This document shows positions 30,201 through 41,223 of a stretch of 64,000 bases of DNA, piece after piece. The stretch is from Acorus gramineus (taxonomy: Eukaryota > Streptophyta > Magnoliopsida > Acorales > Acoraceae): NCBI GenBank assembly GCA_030737835.1, contig CM060849.1, positions 9,570,268 to 9,634,267 on the forward strand, given 5' to 3'. The stretch's first letter is position 1; every line of letters begins with the position of its first letter. A program made the translations under genes and the position numbers. The notes under the pieces were generated by a model, which saw nothing but the letters and a program-made list of their open reading frames with translations, did not search any database and was not told the DNA's origin.

Positions 30201-30708
30201 ATTAAGCTTGAAACATTGGGGAGAGATACCGTGCAATTAATCCATTAAGAACATGGACCAATGGCCGGTTGTAACAACAATGCAAAGCCTTGGCTGCTTG
30301 GTGGCTGGTTTCAGCCCCATTTGTTGTCCACTGTGTGTTTCTTGCTCCAATCAGTGATGGAGGTGGTGTGGGTGCCTATACATTTCAATGGAGAATTACA
30401 ACTCAAATTGCGACCACCACATATTTTCTATCTTTCTTTGAATGATGGCTAGCGGAGTTAAAGAAATTGCTGTTTTTCTTGTAACACAGTCATTATTTAT
30501 CTGCTTATTTACTTATTTGGTAGGTGACCCTGCAAAAGATGTTTTGAAGGATGCTCTCCAGGATATGGTGATTATCTCCCAGCATGTGAGATCTACATTT
30601 GATAAAGCGGTCATCGATTTCAAAGCGAGCAATTCCATTGCCAAAGTGAAAAGCAGTCACAAAGGAGCTGGCAAATCGAGTAAATCTGCCAAGATGGATA
30701 TCGAGTAG
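27257..30708 (+). CDS. RPAC2: RNA polymerase I and III subunit RPAC2 (AC19)
   Basis: Exons are 27257-27357, 29389-29465 and 30524-30708, joining in frame (phases 2 and 1) to 120 aa, the usual size of plant RPAC2/AC19. It belongs to the RpoA-alpha/RPB11-like small dimerisation family: residues 14-34 ([20 protein letters not shown]) and the joined segment [20 protein letters not shown] are the family signature, and [15 protein letters not shown] follows. It pairs with AC40 (RPAC1) as the alpha-like assembly platform of Pol I and Pol III. The C-terminal Lys/Ser tail ([17 protein letters not shown]) looks like a nuclear localisation or disordered tail. Intron 1 (about 2 kb) contains a LINE fragment and an 80-bp duplication. 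Confidence 0.95.
27889..28164 (-). mobile_element. 5'-truncated LINE-like retroinsert
   Basis: On the minus strand the insert ends in poly(A) after GCTTACCTTCTCTTC. It is flanked by an 8-bp target duplication TGAGGGAT (27881-27888 and 28165-28172). The interior is too short to show a recognisable domain, so LINE 3' end is inferred from the tail and duplication. It could be another retroposed RNA. It lies in RPAC2 intron 1. Confidence 0.7.
28858..29070 (+). other. Unidentified open frame in RPAC2 intron 1
   Basis: About 70 codons open, translating to a Lys/Pro-rich peptide with [17 protein letters not shown] and [18 protein letters not shown] do not recognise the family. The composition is more protein-like than the surrounding AT-rich intron, so it may be a captured exon, a transposon remnant or an alternative exon. 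No canonical AG acceptor lies immediately before it. Confidence 0.25.
29159..29305. repeat. 80-bp tandem duplication in RPAC2 intron 1
   Basis: TATCAATCTATACCATTCA and GTGCCCCTAGACACT occur twice with an 80-bp offset (first unit from 29159, second from 29239), just upstream of RPAC2 exon 2. Confidence 0.75.
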
Positions 30709-32228
30709 TAATATTGAAAATTTTAGATTAAACTTCCCAACTAATTTGTTGATACTGATTCAGATTAGTTATCAAAATTTTGGAAGGACAAAAAACAAGT
30801 CATGTTTTAAACATTGTGACTCTTTTCTTCCTAAAATAATATCTCCGCATTTATCATGAGGTATAATCACTGTTTAATAACAATTTTATTGATATATTGA
30901 AAACGGTCTAAATTGCTATATTTTGATCCTTTTTTTTCTTTTTTTTTGCTGGAAAATAGAAAAAAAAATGAGAACAAATGTGAAAAAATGTCAAAGAAGC
31001 AGGGAAAAATTGATGAGTATTTTTTTATTGAGGTGTTGAGGTGGAAATGAAATTGCGGAGGTATTAATAGTTTTTGAAAATTTCAAACATATGAAAATCA
31101 TACGCCAATAGCCCAACAAATATGATTACATACATTGTAAACAACCTAAATAACCTATACCTTTTCATGATATCATAAAATTGGTTGTTTCATATTATTA
31201 CATGTCATATATGAAATTTCACTATTACTACAAAGCATTAGAAACCTCTCCTTTTCATAAATTTAATTAAAATTTTCATTATTATTATTATTGTCAATGT
31301 GATTCATTTATTTAAAAATAATCTATTGAGAAAATTGACTATATGGATGTATATTTAAAACAAGGGATTTTTATTTTTAAGTCCCCACAAACCATCATAT
31401 TTAGTGATTGATCCATCTCTTCTTCGTATTTAGGTTTTAGTCCCCTGATTTAAAGGATAATTCATGAATAGATCCCTCACAGGGACTAAAAAGTAAATTA
31501 AATAATTTATGGATAGGTCCCTCTCAGGGATTAAAAAGGAACTATCATTTAAATCTGGGGACTAAAACCTAAATACGAAGAAGGGAATGATCGATCACTA
31601 AATATGATGGTTTGTGGGGACTTAAAACTAAAAATCCCTTAAAACAGTGGGTATAATAGGATCAACTACACCATAATCTCTATTATTTTTATAAAACTAT
31701 AAAAATACTAACATAAAATGGATGATTCTTTTATAAAATAAAAAAATTTGTTGTTAAATAAAAAATTATATTGGTGGGATTAAAGGAGGCTCGCCTAGGT
31801 ATAACCGTATAAGGCAGTTGTCTAAACAAACTACAATCACCATTTTATTATTTTAATTCTAACCTATCTTAAGTTTTTCACATAAAATGTTGTCACTCTC
31901 ATATTTGTTTAATGCTTATAAAACAATAACCACAATTTGTCAACATTAAATAAACAATAAATGTCATGTGAGTAAGAATAGTAAGATATCTCACATTTGG
32001 ATGAGATTCCTCACATATATTTGATGTACCCTCAATTTGTAGTACCTCAATTTGTAGTACCTATACCTTGATAAAGTCCAAAACTTGGGGCATAATTATT
32101 CAATCTCTCATGAAAGATCATGCAATAAAGTCGGTCGGATTTTATTTTTTATTTTCTTAAATCATCACATCACTGACATATTATAGTATGAAATCACCCG
32201 TAACCATATATATATATATATATAGACT
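30709..32228. other. Intergenic between RPAC2 and the MULE
   Basis: AT-rich DNA with the RPAC2 3' UTR, one 277-bp MITE and a TA-dinucleotide run at 32209-32223 next to the MULE end. No gene seen. Confidence 0.65.
31363..31639. mobile_element. 277-bp MITE with TIRs and TSD
   Basis: The ends are AGGGATTTTTA and TAAAAATCCCT. The arms are complementary over more than 100 bp (AAGTCCCCACAAACCATCAT against ATGATGGTTTGTGGGGACTT). The direct repeat TAAAACA (TTAAAACA by an alternative boundary) abuts both ends, fitting a 7-8 bp target duplication. No coding capacity. Confidence 0.85.
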
Positions 32229-33620
32229 AGCGATTACATGCGGTCGTGCAAATTTTACTGTTTCGTGCGATTTTTAAACTGGACCGTCCAATCAAGCGTC
32301 TATCGATCGGATGGTCAGTTTTTTTTTAAAAAAAAAAAAATTAAAGACAAAGAGAACCGGCTCTACCGGGTTCAATGAGCTAAAAAAAAACAAGGAAAAA
32401 AATCACTTTCAAACCCTCTCTGTTTTCTCTTCTCTCTCTTCCATTTCACTCTGCTTTTCTTCATTTCAACCACCCTGAGAACCACCAGACACCATTCACG
32501 CCCCCCCTCCGAAATTCCTTCTCCTCACGCGGATCCCCCCTCCGGCATCTCTTCTCCTCACGCGGCACCCCATCTCCACACCGTCCGTTCGTGCACGTCA
32601 CCGTCCTCGTCACAATCCTCGACCCCGCACCGTCCTCGTCACACGGCACCGCGCACCGTCGCCGTCACCGTCCCTATCCACACAAAACATTCAATGTGAG
32701 TATTGTCTATCGATTGCCTTTGTATTTCATTATCCATGGTTTTCATTTTTTTTTTAAATGGTTTGCTAGTATGTTAGTTTCAAGGGTTTGTATTTTGTTT
32801 ATTTTTTTCATGAAATTGGTTTATGCAATGGAAAGCCTTTTAAAGGGTTTTTTATTTATTTATGTTGTGCTTAGATTAGGTTGGAGTCCTTAAGATTTGA
32901 GGATCACTTGATGATGAAATTGTTGAGAATAGGGAATCATTGTATGGTTTTAAGATTAGTGCTGAAATGGTCAAATTTGTCTCTGTGTATGAGCTTGTTT
33001 TGAAGTTTTATGTAGTGCTTAGATTAGGCATATGTTTAAATCCCAATTAGATTGTGATATTCATGAAAAAAAGAAGAAGAAGAAGAAGAAAGACTGATTG
33101 TGACATTGATTTTTTCAATTGAGATGAGATTTACTTTTATAATTTTAAAGGGTGTAGATTTTAGGGTTTATAAGTATTTTTTTAAGGGTTTGTATAATTT
33201 TTTTTTAGCATAATTCTGATATTCACATAACAATGTTTGAGATTCACAAGTTTTGAAGGTTGGGAAAAAGAATCACATAACAATGTTTGAGCTTCACAAG
33301 TTTTAATTTTTTTTTTTGAATTTTTGGTTTTCTTTGTTGAAAATAAGATTTGGGTTCCCAATGATGTTTTTAATGTACCATGCTAATTCTGAGATTCGTT
33401 GAATGATTGAATATGTTCTTAAGATTTCTGAGGGAGCCCATTTTTTTATTTTATATTATTATTTATTTTTTTGAGTTATGATTCTTGATACAAAGTGATG
33501 GTGTGAGAATAAATGTTTGTGATAATGGCGTTTAAGGTTATGAGATAGTTAACAAAATTTGGAATACTTTATGCTTGTGACATATATCTCTAAAAATTTC
33601 GTTGTAACACCATCCAAGGT
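32229..33620 (+). repeat. MULE left terminal inverted repeat with leader exon
   Basis: A 1,392-bp TIR. The outer 200 bp carry the diagnostic terminal words and CGATCGGATGGTCAG. A C-rich, CpG-rich leader block follows (about 32400-32695). A splice donor ATTCAAT/GTGAGT at 32695/32696 would join to the acceptor TTTTTTCAG at 34320, placing the first coding ATG two bases into the next exon. The promoter for the accessory gene is therefore expected here. Confidence 0.85.
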
Positions 33621-34322
33621 TGATGATCTATTCAAATACGGTGGCAGTCTCAAACCAACAAAAAAATGCCACTCTGATTGAATATGGTATTTGAATGAAT
33701 CGTGTGCTTCTTATGTTAATCACCAAGAGCCATCTACCATGTTAAATCTAAGGAAAATATTGACTCAATCTTTTTTACTGTCTAAAATGTTGATCACACA
33801 CACACACACATATATATTTTAAATAGTAAGCATCTTGTAACGAGGTATATAAAAGTTTTTAAACCTTTGGCTTTTGGCACTGGTTTAATATTCACACACA
33901 AGTTTCTTGTAGCATTGATTCAGTAAATAATAGGTTGGGAAGGCTGAATTTGGTGTGCATTCAAGTCTTGGCTTTGGCAATTGTTATTGTCTGGTAGTGT
34001 ATTGGTAATTATGAAGGCACTTGGTTCTATAGATTTCATGTATGCAGATACTTTCTTTAGTGACACTCCATATATGAAAACTTGAAACTGTCATCCACCA
34101 TGATGTGGATTGAATCTTTATCTTAAAAATCCAAAGAGACTGCATCTACTTCCTAATAATAAAGCATTTTGTCCATGTTGTCATAAATATGAGAATGTCC
34201 ATGTTGTCTTACACTCCTCTATGTTTTCCTTAATAGTTTCCTTTTCAATATGAGTTTCATGTGTGTGTTAATGTTTTTTTTTTTTTTCTTTCTCTTATTG
34301 TTTTTATGTTGTTTTTTCAGCT

Positions 34323-36768
34323 ATGGCTCGACGTAAGAGGCCTGCAACTTTGGAAAAGGAAAAACAAATGCAACCACTAAAAAAAGCTAGACAATCTACA
34401 AAGCCTTCAAGCACAAAATTATCAGAAAAAAGAATTCCAAAGAATTTGAGGTCCCACAAAAACAAAAAGACCATACAAAAGGTAATTTAACAAGTGAAGA
34501 ATACATTCTTTCCTATTAATACTCTTATTATATTGCATACACTCTTTGTATTTCTTATTTTTATATTTATAAACAATTTGACAGGATAAAGTGAAAAATG
34601 GTCAAAATACACTTAACATGAGATGTTATCCGACCAAATTTCTCAAGATTGTGCAAAAGTTAGAACTCAAAGAACGACGTATCAAGGCAATGGATAAAAC
34701 ACCGTTTGGGCATTTTCTTAAGATGCCCAGTCTTTTGTGTGAGAGAACCATCTTGGAGAAAAGTTGTGGAGTATGGGAGAAAGGAAGAAAAGGTTTTAAA
34801 CTGGGAAATTCAATCATCCCCTTCAAAGTCTCCGATTGTGCATTAATCCTGGGTTTGAGTAGTCATGGAGAAATTGTTGACTTCGAAAAGGATGGTGAGT
34901 GTACAGAGTTGCAAAAAAGGTTTTTTGATAAATCTCCTCCAACAACAAAGAATATTGTAAGGCATCTCCAACGACTGATGTTGTATGAGATAGGGGGGGC
35001 ACTAGAAGATTTCATGAAGATGATGGTTCTCTTATTATTTTCCACTGTTCTCTTTCCCCAAACAAATTTTGCGATACCGATTCAGCTACTGAGATATGTT
35101 GATGAGATTGAAAGACTAGGAGACTATGCATGGGCAGATGCAGTGCATAGATTTTTGATAAAGCACATACCTGATGCGTCTGATCGGGTAAGGAGTAAAA
35201 AAAAAGGAGAAAGTCAAAGTGCCGGATATATCAATGGGTGTGCCATTCTCATCAATGTAAGTCATCAACTCTTAGAATGATTGTAATTGACAATACTCAT
35301 TTGTCTAAAATTAAATTTTGATTTTGACAGGTATTTGTCTATGAGCATAGCAATATTGTGAAACCCAAGTCCATTGCACGCGATAAAGTGCCCAGACTTT
35401 TTAAATGGGAATCAATCAAACATCATCGAAAAAATTCAGCGGCTATGCTAATTGAGGGGATGAAAGACTTCCAAGTAAGTGTTTCATTAATATTAGTTTG
35501 TTTATTATTCATATTATATGTATTATTTTAAAGTCAATATGACTTTGAGACTTGTAAGATATTGATTTCAATCTTGTTGTTTATAGGTGATTGAAAGACT
35601 TGTGCCTCGTGATGTGGAGAATACGTTTCTTTCAAAAAAGGTTACACAAGGGACAAAAAATGAATGTAAACAAGATAGCTTGGAATCTATTATAGCAGAA
35701 AGAGATAGACTATTTGAGGAAAATGTGAGACTGATGAAAGAAAATGATCGGCTCACAGGTGAGAATTCCCGGTTGACAGCAGAAATTCATATGTGGATGA
35801 AATCATTCCATAATGCACAGTCGGGTGTGAAGAGGGATGAAAATGAATTTCTATCTACTGGATATTCGATGTCCTCCTCCACCAATGAAGATGTCAATAA
35901 AGATGAATATGTTGAAAATGATCAAGAGGCGTGTCAAGTTGACAAGGATGAACAGAAAGACACGGAGCAAGAAACTCACACTACAAAGGATGAAAGCAAA
36001 CAAAAAGGAAAAGGGAAAAGAGATAAGAAAAAAGGTTCCAAGATAAGTTCTCCTTATCTTTTACTTCCATCCTCCACCAAGAGGCGTCACAAGGTATTAA
36101 TGCGTATTACCATTAGATAAACTCTGATGTACACTAGCTAAAATCTATTGATTTTTATATATTTTTTAATATCATTTCTATCATTTCAGATTGTACCGAT
36201 GGATGATTTAGATGAAGTTGACAAAAAATTGATAGGCAACTTTTTGAATTTAGAAATGAATGGGTAATGCTTTAGTGTTATAACTCATTTTTAGTTTAAT
36301 CATTATGTTCCTACTTATTATATTTGATTTCATCCAGAGCAATTGTGTTTGAGAATGAAGACACATTTTGTACGAGGAAGCAAATATTTGAATTGTTAAC
36401 AGGAAGATGTCTTGAGGGAGATGTAAGCTAAATGAAGTTTGTATGTGCTTTTCATATTTCAATCTTGTAACATTATAAATAACATTAACACTTTCTTTAT
36501 CTTATAGGTAATCAATGTTTGTGGTTATATTTTTCAAGAGCGGAGTCGAACTGAAGATGGAGAACTAAGGACTATATTTGTGTCATCATTGTTTCATGTA
36601 TGTATGAAGTGTTTTGGTAATATTCACTGACAATATTATTAGACCTCAATTCTTATTTGTATATTGTTGGTATAACAGTATTGGTTTTCAAAAAAAGAAA
36701 TGAAGAAAGCAGAGAAACATTTGAGTGCTTTTCATTACAACTATACCAGTGTTAAGATCAAAGCTTAG
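34323..36768 (+). CDS. MULE accessory protein, DUF1985/mobile-domain-like with C48-like tail
   Basis: Eight proposed coding exons: 34323-34451 (end uncertain), 34585-35256, 35331-35474, 35587-36093, 36190-36263, 36338-36422, 36508-36597 and 36679-36768, about 596 aa. The N-terminus is Lys/Arg-rich. Exon 2 has FGHFLKMPSLLCERTILEK, FKVSDCALILGL and later FLIKHIPDAS and YINGCAILINVFVYEHS, resembling the DUF1985 or plant-mobile-domain regions found with Ulp1-like genes in plant transposons. A leucine-rich coiled coil (SLESIIAERDRLFEENVRL) and a Lys/Glu-rich stretch follow. The last three exons (FCTRKQIFELLTGRCLEGDV onward) resemble the start of a C48 Ulp1 domain, but the protein stops before the catalytic His, Asp and Cys. 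The strong donor at 34482 would put exon 1 out of frame; the weaker GAG/GTCCCA at 34451 keeps frame. The function is unknown. Confidence 0.72.
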
Positions 36769-37050
36769 CCTCCGAAATGTATTCCACCGTTCATTATCTA
36801 TAGTCTGCAATGATTAAAATTGAAGCAAGTATTAGATCAAACTCATAGAACAAATGACCAAACGGAGTGACACATTGAGAAAATTGTTTACCATGCGCTT
36901 GTAGGTGCAAATGTTAGAAGCGGGAGTTTCATTTAATGAAATAGAATTATCTTGAGTATTTTGTGATAACCTGAAATAATCACATACCATCATATATCAC
37001 TAAGAAAATATGCAATAAATTAATGTTATCTCACAAAGTGGATTGTAGAC

Positions 37051-39237
37051 TTACATTTCTTTCAATTTGGGACAAGTACGTGCATTGTGTTTATCCTTTT
37101 TACCGCATACACTACAAGTTCGTCTCTTACCCATCTCTTCCATCGCTATTTCCTTACCCCCTTTCAATCTTTTGCCACTGCCTTTGGGTTTTGAAATATT
37201 CGGGGGATGGACATTCACAATCGAAGGAATTGACATGCTCGTGCATTGTGGTGGGTTGTTACTGCCACTTGTAGTGTGCGAGGCCTTGATTTTCTGCAAT
37301 TCAACCAACATATCTTTTGCTACGTTGCACACTTCAACAGGAGCATCATTCAAACATTCTGCAAAACCACGCACGATCTCAATATTCTTCCTGCCACTTG
37401 ACTGACCTAATGTTCTCTGTGCTTGAAGTTCTACTCCATCCTTATCATATACTGACCTCGATTTGGCTGTGGTAGTCCATCTTTCAAGGATGAGATTTTC
37501 AGGTAAGCAATTGATGAAATTGTTTCTCAAAACAACAATTATATGAGAACATGGAATGCCTTCATTCTCAAACTTCTTGCACGAGCAATTAATTGCTTGA
37601 GATGAGGGATTAAATGAAACTTCACGATAATTAGATGAATCCCCCATCCCCAACCTTCTAACAATATGCACTTGAACATCTTCTTCAAATTTCATCATCG
37701 ATCCACACTGCATAGAAGATATAACTTCCTTTTGAAACATGTAAAACATTTTGTGAGTATATCTTTTGGCCATTTGAGATTCAATATCATAATTTGTTGC
37801 AAGTTCTGGACTTTTATCAAATGTCCCGTGATCAGCCACTAGTTCATTGTACTTTTGACGCTCTAATGCTCTTTCAAAAAGATGAATGAACTCAATGAGA
37901 CTGTTATTTTTATTGAAGTATTTATCAAAAACAGAATTTTGAGATTCACTTCGTTGACTACTCTTCATTCCTGCCATGAAAATGTCTTTAAAATATAATG
38001 GAATCCACTTTTCACGGATTAGAAACATTGTCGACAACCATTCATTCTGCTCTAACTTGAATTTTCTGATTATCCCCCACCACTTTTCTTCAAACTCATC
38101 TGAAGTTTCTGAGCCATATACGCATGCTTTGAAGGGCTCTAAAAATTCACTTCTATAAGAAACTGGGCTGACTTTCTCTGTTACCTCTTTCATTATGTGC
38201 CAAATGCAAAATCTGTGAGGCACCTGAGGGAACAAATGTGCAATTGCAGCCCCAATTGCAGGATCTTGATCGGTGATGAATGCTTTTGGAGGACTATTTC
38301 CCATTGCATCCAGCCATTTTTCAAAAAGCCACATAAATGAATCAATCTTCTCATCATTTAACAAGCCACAACCAAAATTAATGGATTGAAAATGATGATT
38401 CACTCCAGTAAAAGGTGCACATATTAGAGAATACTTGTTTGTGCTATAAGTTGTGTCAAACACAACTACATCTCCAAAATGACCATAGGCCTTTCTTGCA
38501 CCCCCATCGGCCCAAAAACAGTGTGTCAACTTGTTATCTCTGTCCACTTTATACGCAAAATAACAAGATGGATTCATTTCAGATTTTTCTTTGAAGTGGT
38601 TCAAAAATAATTCTGCATCATAATCCTTCAATTCATTTCGATTTTTGCCTATGTAGTTCCGAATGTCTCTCTCCGTACATCCAACCTCTTCATACCCTCC
38701 TGAATCCATACCCAAAATAGACATGGTCTGTGCAGTGCTGACATTGGCTCCTCTAAATGTGTCAATCAAAGATTTTTGAGCATTTGTTACTTCTCTATGC
38801 GATCTCAAGAGGTGTATTTTTCTGGGAGTACACAAAACATGGGAATGACCTTCAACAAGACTGTGCACCTTCCATCTTTCACCATCTTTCATTAAACTGA
38901 TTTTAGCCTTGCAACCTAATCGCACATGTCCTCGGGTTTGTTTTATAGTCGAAGATTTTTTAAATCCTTCTTTGGAATAGACAAAATCTCTGAAATAAAG
39001 TTCTTTTGCACCATCATTATTACGATATTTTGTTGATGACTTTCGAACAGAAAAGCCTGAAATTTTTGCATAATTCACATAGAACTTTTCTGCTTCTTCA
39101 AAAGAATCGAAAGGCATTCCCATTAATGGTTTACATTGTTCATCTACGTCCGGAATCCAAATACCGCTATGATCACCATACAATGATTCTAAATTCTGAA
39201 CAGTTTCTTCAAGTGTATCGTCATCTCCACTAAACAT
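37051..39237 (-). CDS. FAR1/FRS-like MULE transposase, intact
   Basis: One uninterrupted 728-codon frame. Residues about 48-140 form the FAR1 DNA-binding (WRKY-GCM1-type zinc) domain, starting FDSFEEAEKFYVNYAKISGF with conserved Cys109 and HSHVLC at 131-136. The MULE transposase core follows, with acidic positions at D261 (FDTTYSTNKY), D323 (ITDQDPAI) and a Glu candidate in EFEEKWW (381-387), plus the C-x2-H motif CIWH (344-347). A SWIM zinc finger CSC-x9-CSH lies at 551-565, and a C-terminal Cys/His knuckle (CSVCGKKDKHNARTC) near 708-722. This is the full domain order of autonomous plant MULEs from which FHY3/FAR1 were domesticated. Lack of stops, full length and long near-identical TIRs suggest a young, possibly active element. 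It acts in the nucleus on the TIR ends. Confidence 0.95.
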   Translation of the reverse strand: MFSGDDDTLEETVQNLESLYGDHSGIWIPDVDEQCKPLMGMPFDSFEEAEKFYVNYAKISGFSVRKSSTKYRNNDGAKELYFRDFVYSKEGFKKSSTIKQTRGHVRLGCKAKISLMKDGERWKVHSLVEGHSHVLCTPRKIHLLRSHREVTNAQKSLIDTFRGANVSTAQTMSILGMDSGGYEEVGCTERDIRNYIGKNRNELKDYDAELFLNHFKEKSEMNPSCYFAYKVDRDNKLTHCFWADGGARKAYGHFGDVVVFDTTYSTNKYSLICAPFTGVNHHFQSINFGCGLLNDEKIDSFMWLFEKWLDAMGNSPPKAFITDQDPAIGAAIAHLFPQVPHRFCIWHIMKEVTEKVSPVSYRSEFLEPFKACVYGSETSDEFEEKWWGIIRKFKLEQNEWLSTMFLIREKWIPLYFKDIFMAGMKSSQRSESQNSVFDKYFNKNNSLIEFIHLFERALERQKYNELVADHGTFDKSPELATNYDIESQMAKRYTHKMFYMFQKEVISSMQCGSMMKFEEDVQVHIVRRLGMGDSSNYREVSFNPSSQAINCSCKKFENEGIPCSHIIVVLRNNFINCLPENLILERWTTTAKSRSVYDKDGVELQAQRTLGQSSGRKNIEIVRGFAECLNDAPVEVCNVAKDMLVELQKIKASHTTSGSNNPPQCTSMSIPSIVNVHPPNISKPKGSGKRLKGGKEIAMEEMGKRRTCSVCGKKDKHNARTCPKLKEM

Positions 39238-39802
39238 TTTAACTGTAATATGACAACAAATAAAAGAAATAATTCACCTACCATCAAACAATACTCATAA
39301 GCCATTCCATCAAACAATTTTATGTGATCCGTTATAAGGCTATTAGCAAAAGGGTATTCAAGTGTTCAATAACTATGCATGATCACTGTCTAAAATATTC
39401 AATGTGATTATGCATGCATGAAAATAAGTTTTTTTATAGTTGATGAAATAATAATGTTCAATTATCATGAGTCTCATTTTCTTAATTGAAAGTGTCATAT
39501 AATATTGTCTTGTGTTAATCATTACCAATACGACCTAATCTTTTTCACATGTCCATCACCTTCAAAAATCAGCCACCCACCTTACCAACATGGGTTGATC
39601 CCCACTCTTTAACTAAGCAGGACAAAATATAAAAACTTAAAACTTACAAACCCTTTAAAAGATTCCATTGCATGAACCATTTCATCAGCCCCCACCAAAA
39701 AAGAAAAACAAGACCAATGGTAAGAGTACATAAACCATTCACAACAATGAGAGTGACTACCTACCATTTCCATAAACAAAAAAACTAGAAACCCAAACAA
39801 AA

Positions 39803-41223
39803 ACCTTGGATGGTATTACAACGAAATTTTTAGAGATATATGTCACAAGCATAAAGTATTCCAAATTTTGTTAACTATCTCATAACCTCAAACCAACACC
39901 CCATTATCACAAACATTTATTCTCACACCATCACTTTGTATCAAGAATCATAACTCAAAAAAATAAATAATAATATAAAATAAAAAAATGGGCTCCCTTA
40001 GAAATCTTAAGAACATATTCAGTCATTCAACGAATCTCAGAATTAGCATGGTACATTAAAAACATCATTGGGAACCCAAATCTTATTTTCAACAAAGAAA
40101 ACCAAAAATTCAAAAAAAAAAATTAAAACTTGTGAATCTCAAACATTGTTATGTGATTCTTTTCCCCAACCTTCAAAACTTGTGAATCTCAAACATTGTT
40201 ATGTGAATATCAGAATTATGCTAAAAAAAAATTATACAAACCCTTAAAAAAATACTTATAAACCCTAAAATCTACACCCTTTAAAATTATAAAAGTAAAT
40301 CTCATCTCAATTGAAAAAATCAATGTCACAATCAGTCTTTCTTCTTCTTCTTCTTCTTCTTTTTTTCATGAATATCACAATCTAATTGGGATTTAAACAT
40401 ATGCCTAATCTAAGCACTACATAAAACTTCAAAACAAGCTCATACACAGAGACAAATTTGACCATTTCAGCACTAATCTTAAAACCATACAATGATTCCC
40501 TATTCTCAACAATTTCATCATCAAGTGATCCTCAAATCTTAAGGACTCCAACCTAATCTAAGCACAACATAAAAAAAAAAAAAAACCCTTTAAAAGGCTT
40601 TCCATTGCATAAACCAATTTCATGAAAAAAATAAACAAAATACAAACCCTTGAAACTAACAGACTAGCAAACCATTTAAAAAAAAAATGAAAACCCTAAA
40701 TAATCCAAAAACCATGGATAATGAAATACAAAGGCAATCGATAGACAAAATCACATTGAATGTTTTGCGTGGATAGGGACGGTGACGGCGACGGTGCGGG
40801 GTGCCGTGTGACGAGGACGGTGCGGGGTCGAGGATTGTGACGAGGACGGTGACGTGCACAAATGGATGGTGTGGAGATGGGGTGCCGCGTGAGGAGAAGA
40901 GATGCCGGGAGGGGGAATCCGCGTGAGAAGGAATTCCGGAGGGGGAGGGCGTGAATGGTGTCTGGTGGTTCTCAGGGTGGTTGAAATGAAGAAAAGCAGA
41001 GTGAAATGAAAGAGAGAGAAGAGAAACAGAGAGGGTTTGAAAGTGATTTTTTTCCTTTTTTTTTTAGCTCCCTCGATCGAACCCGGTAGAGCCGGTTCTC
41101 TCTGCCTTTAATTTTTTTTAAAAAAAAAAAAAAACTGACCATCCGATCGATGACACTCGATTGGACGGTCCAAATTGAAAACTGCATGAAACAGTAAAGT
41201 TTGCACGACCGCATGTAATCGCT
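39803..41223 (-). repeat. MULE right terminal inverted repeat with leader exon
   Basis: A 1,421-bp TIR, the reverse complement of the left one with small indels. On the minus strand the same C-rich leader block is followed by the donor ATTCAAT/GTGATT (exon end 40755). The acceptor TTACAG at 39243-39248 lies four bases before the transposase ATG, so the transposase would also receive a TIR-encoded leader. Confidence 0.85.

Larger units (their letters stand above)
32229..41223. mobile_element. 9.0-kb Mutator-like element (MULE) with two convergent genes
   Basis: The terminal sequence AGCGATTACATGCGGTCG at the left is mirrored exactly at the right end. The inverted repeats run about 1.4 kb inward to the shared CCATCCAAGGT (33610-33620 and 39803-39813) and look well above 90% identical by eye. 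Between them lie a plus-strand accessory gene (34323-36768) and a minus-strand transposase gene (39237-37051), tail to tail with 282 bp between stops. This matches the plan of maize MuDR (mudrA and mudrB convergent), but the second gene is unrelated to mudrB. No clean 9-bp target duplication is visible; both ends sit in TA- or TG-repeat DNA that may hide it. Confidence 0.92.

Noticed and set aside
32591-32893. 100-codon frame in the left MULE TIR (67-codon twin at 40656-40859)
   Set aside because: It falls in the leader/intron of the TIR and is interrupted differently in the two TIRs. More likely untranslated leader than a gene, though a short upstream ORF cannot be excluded.
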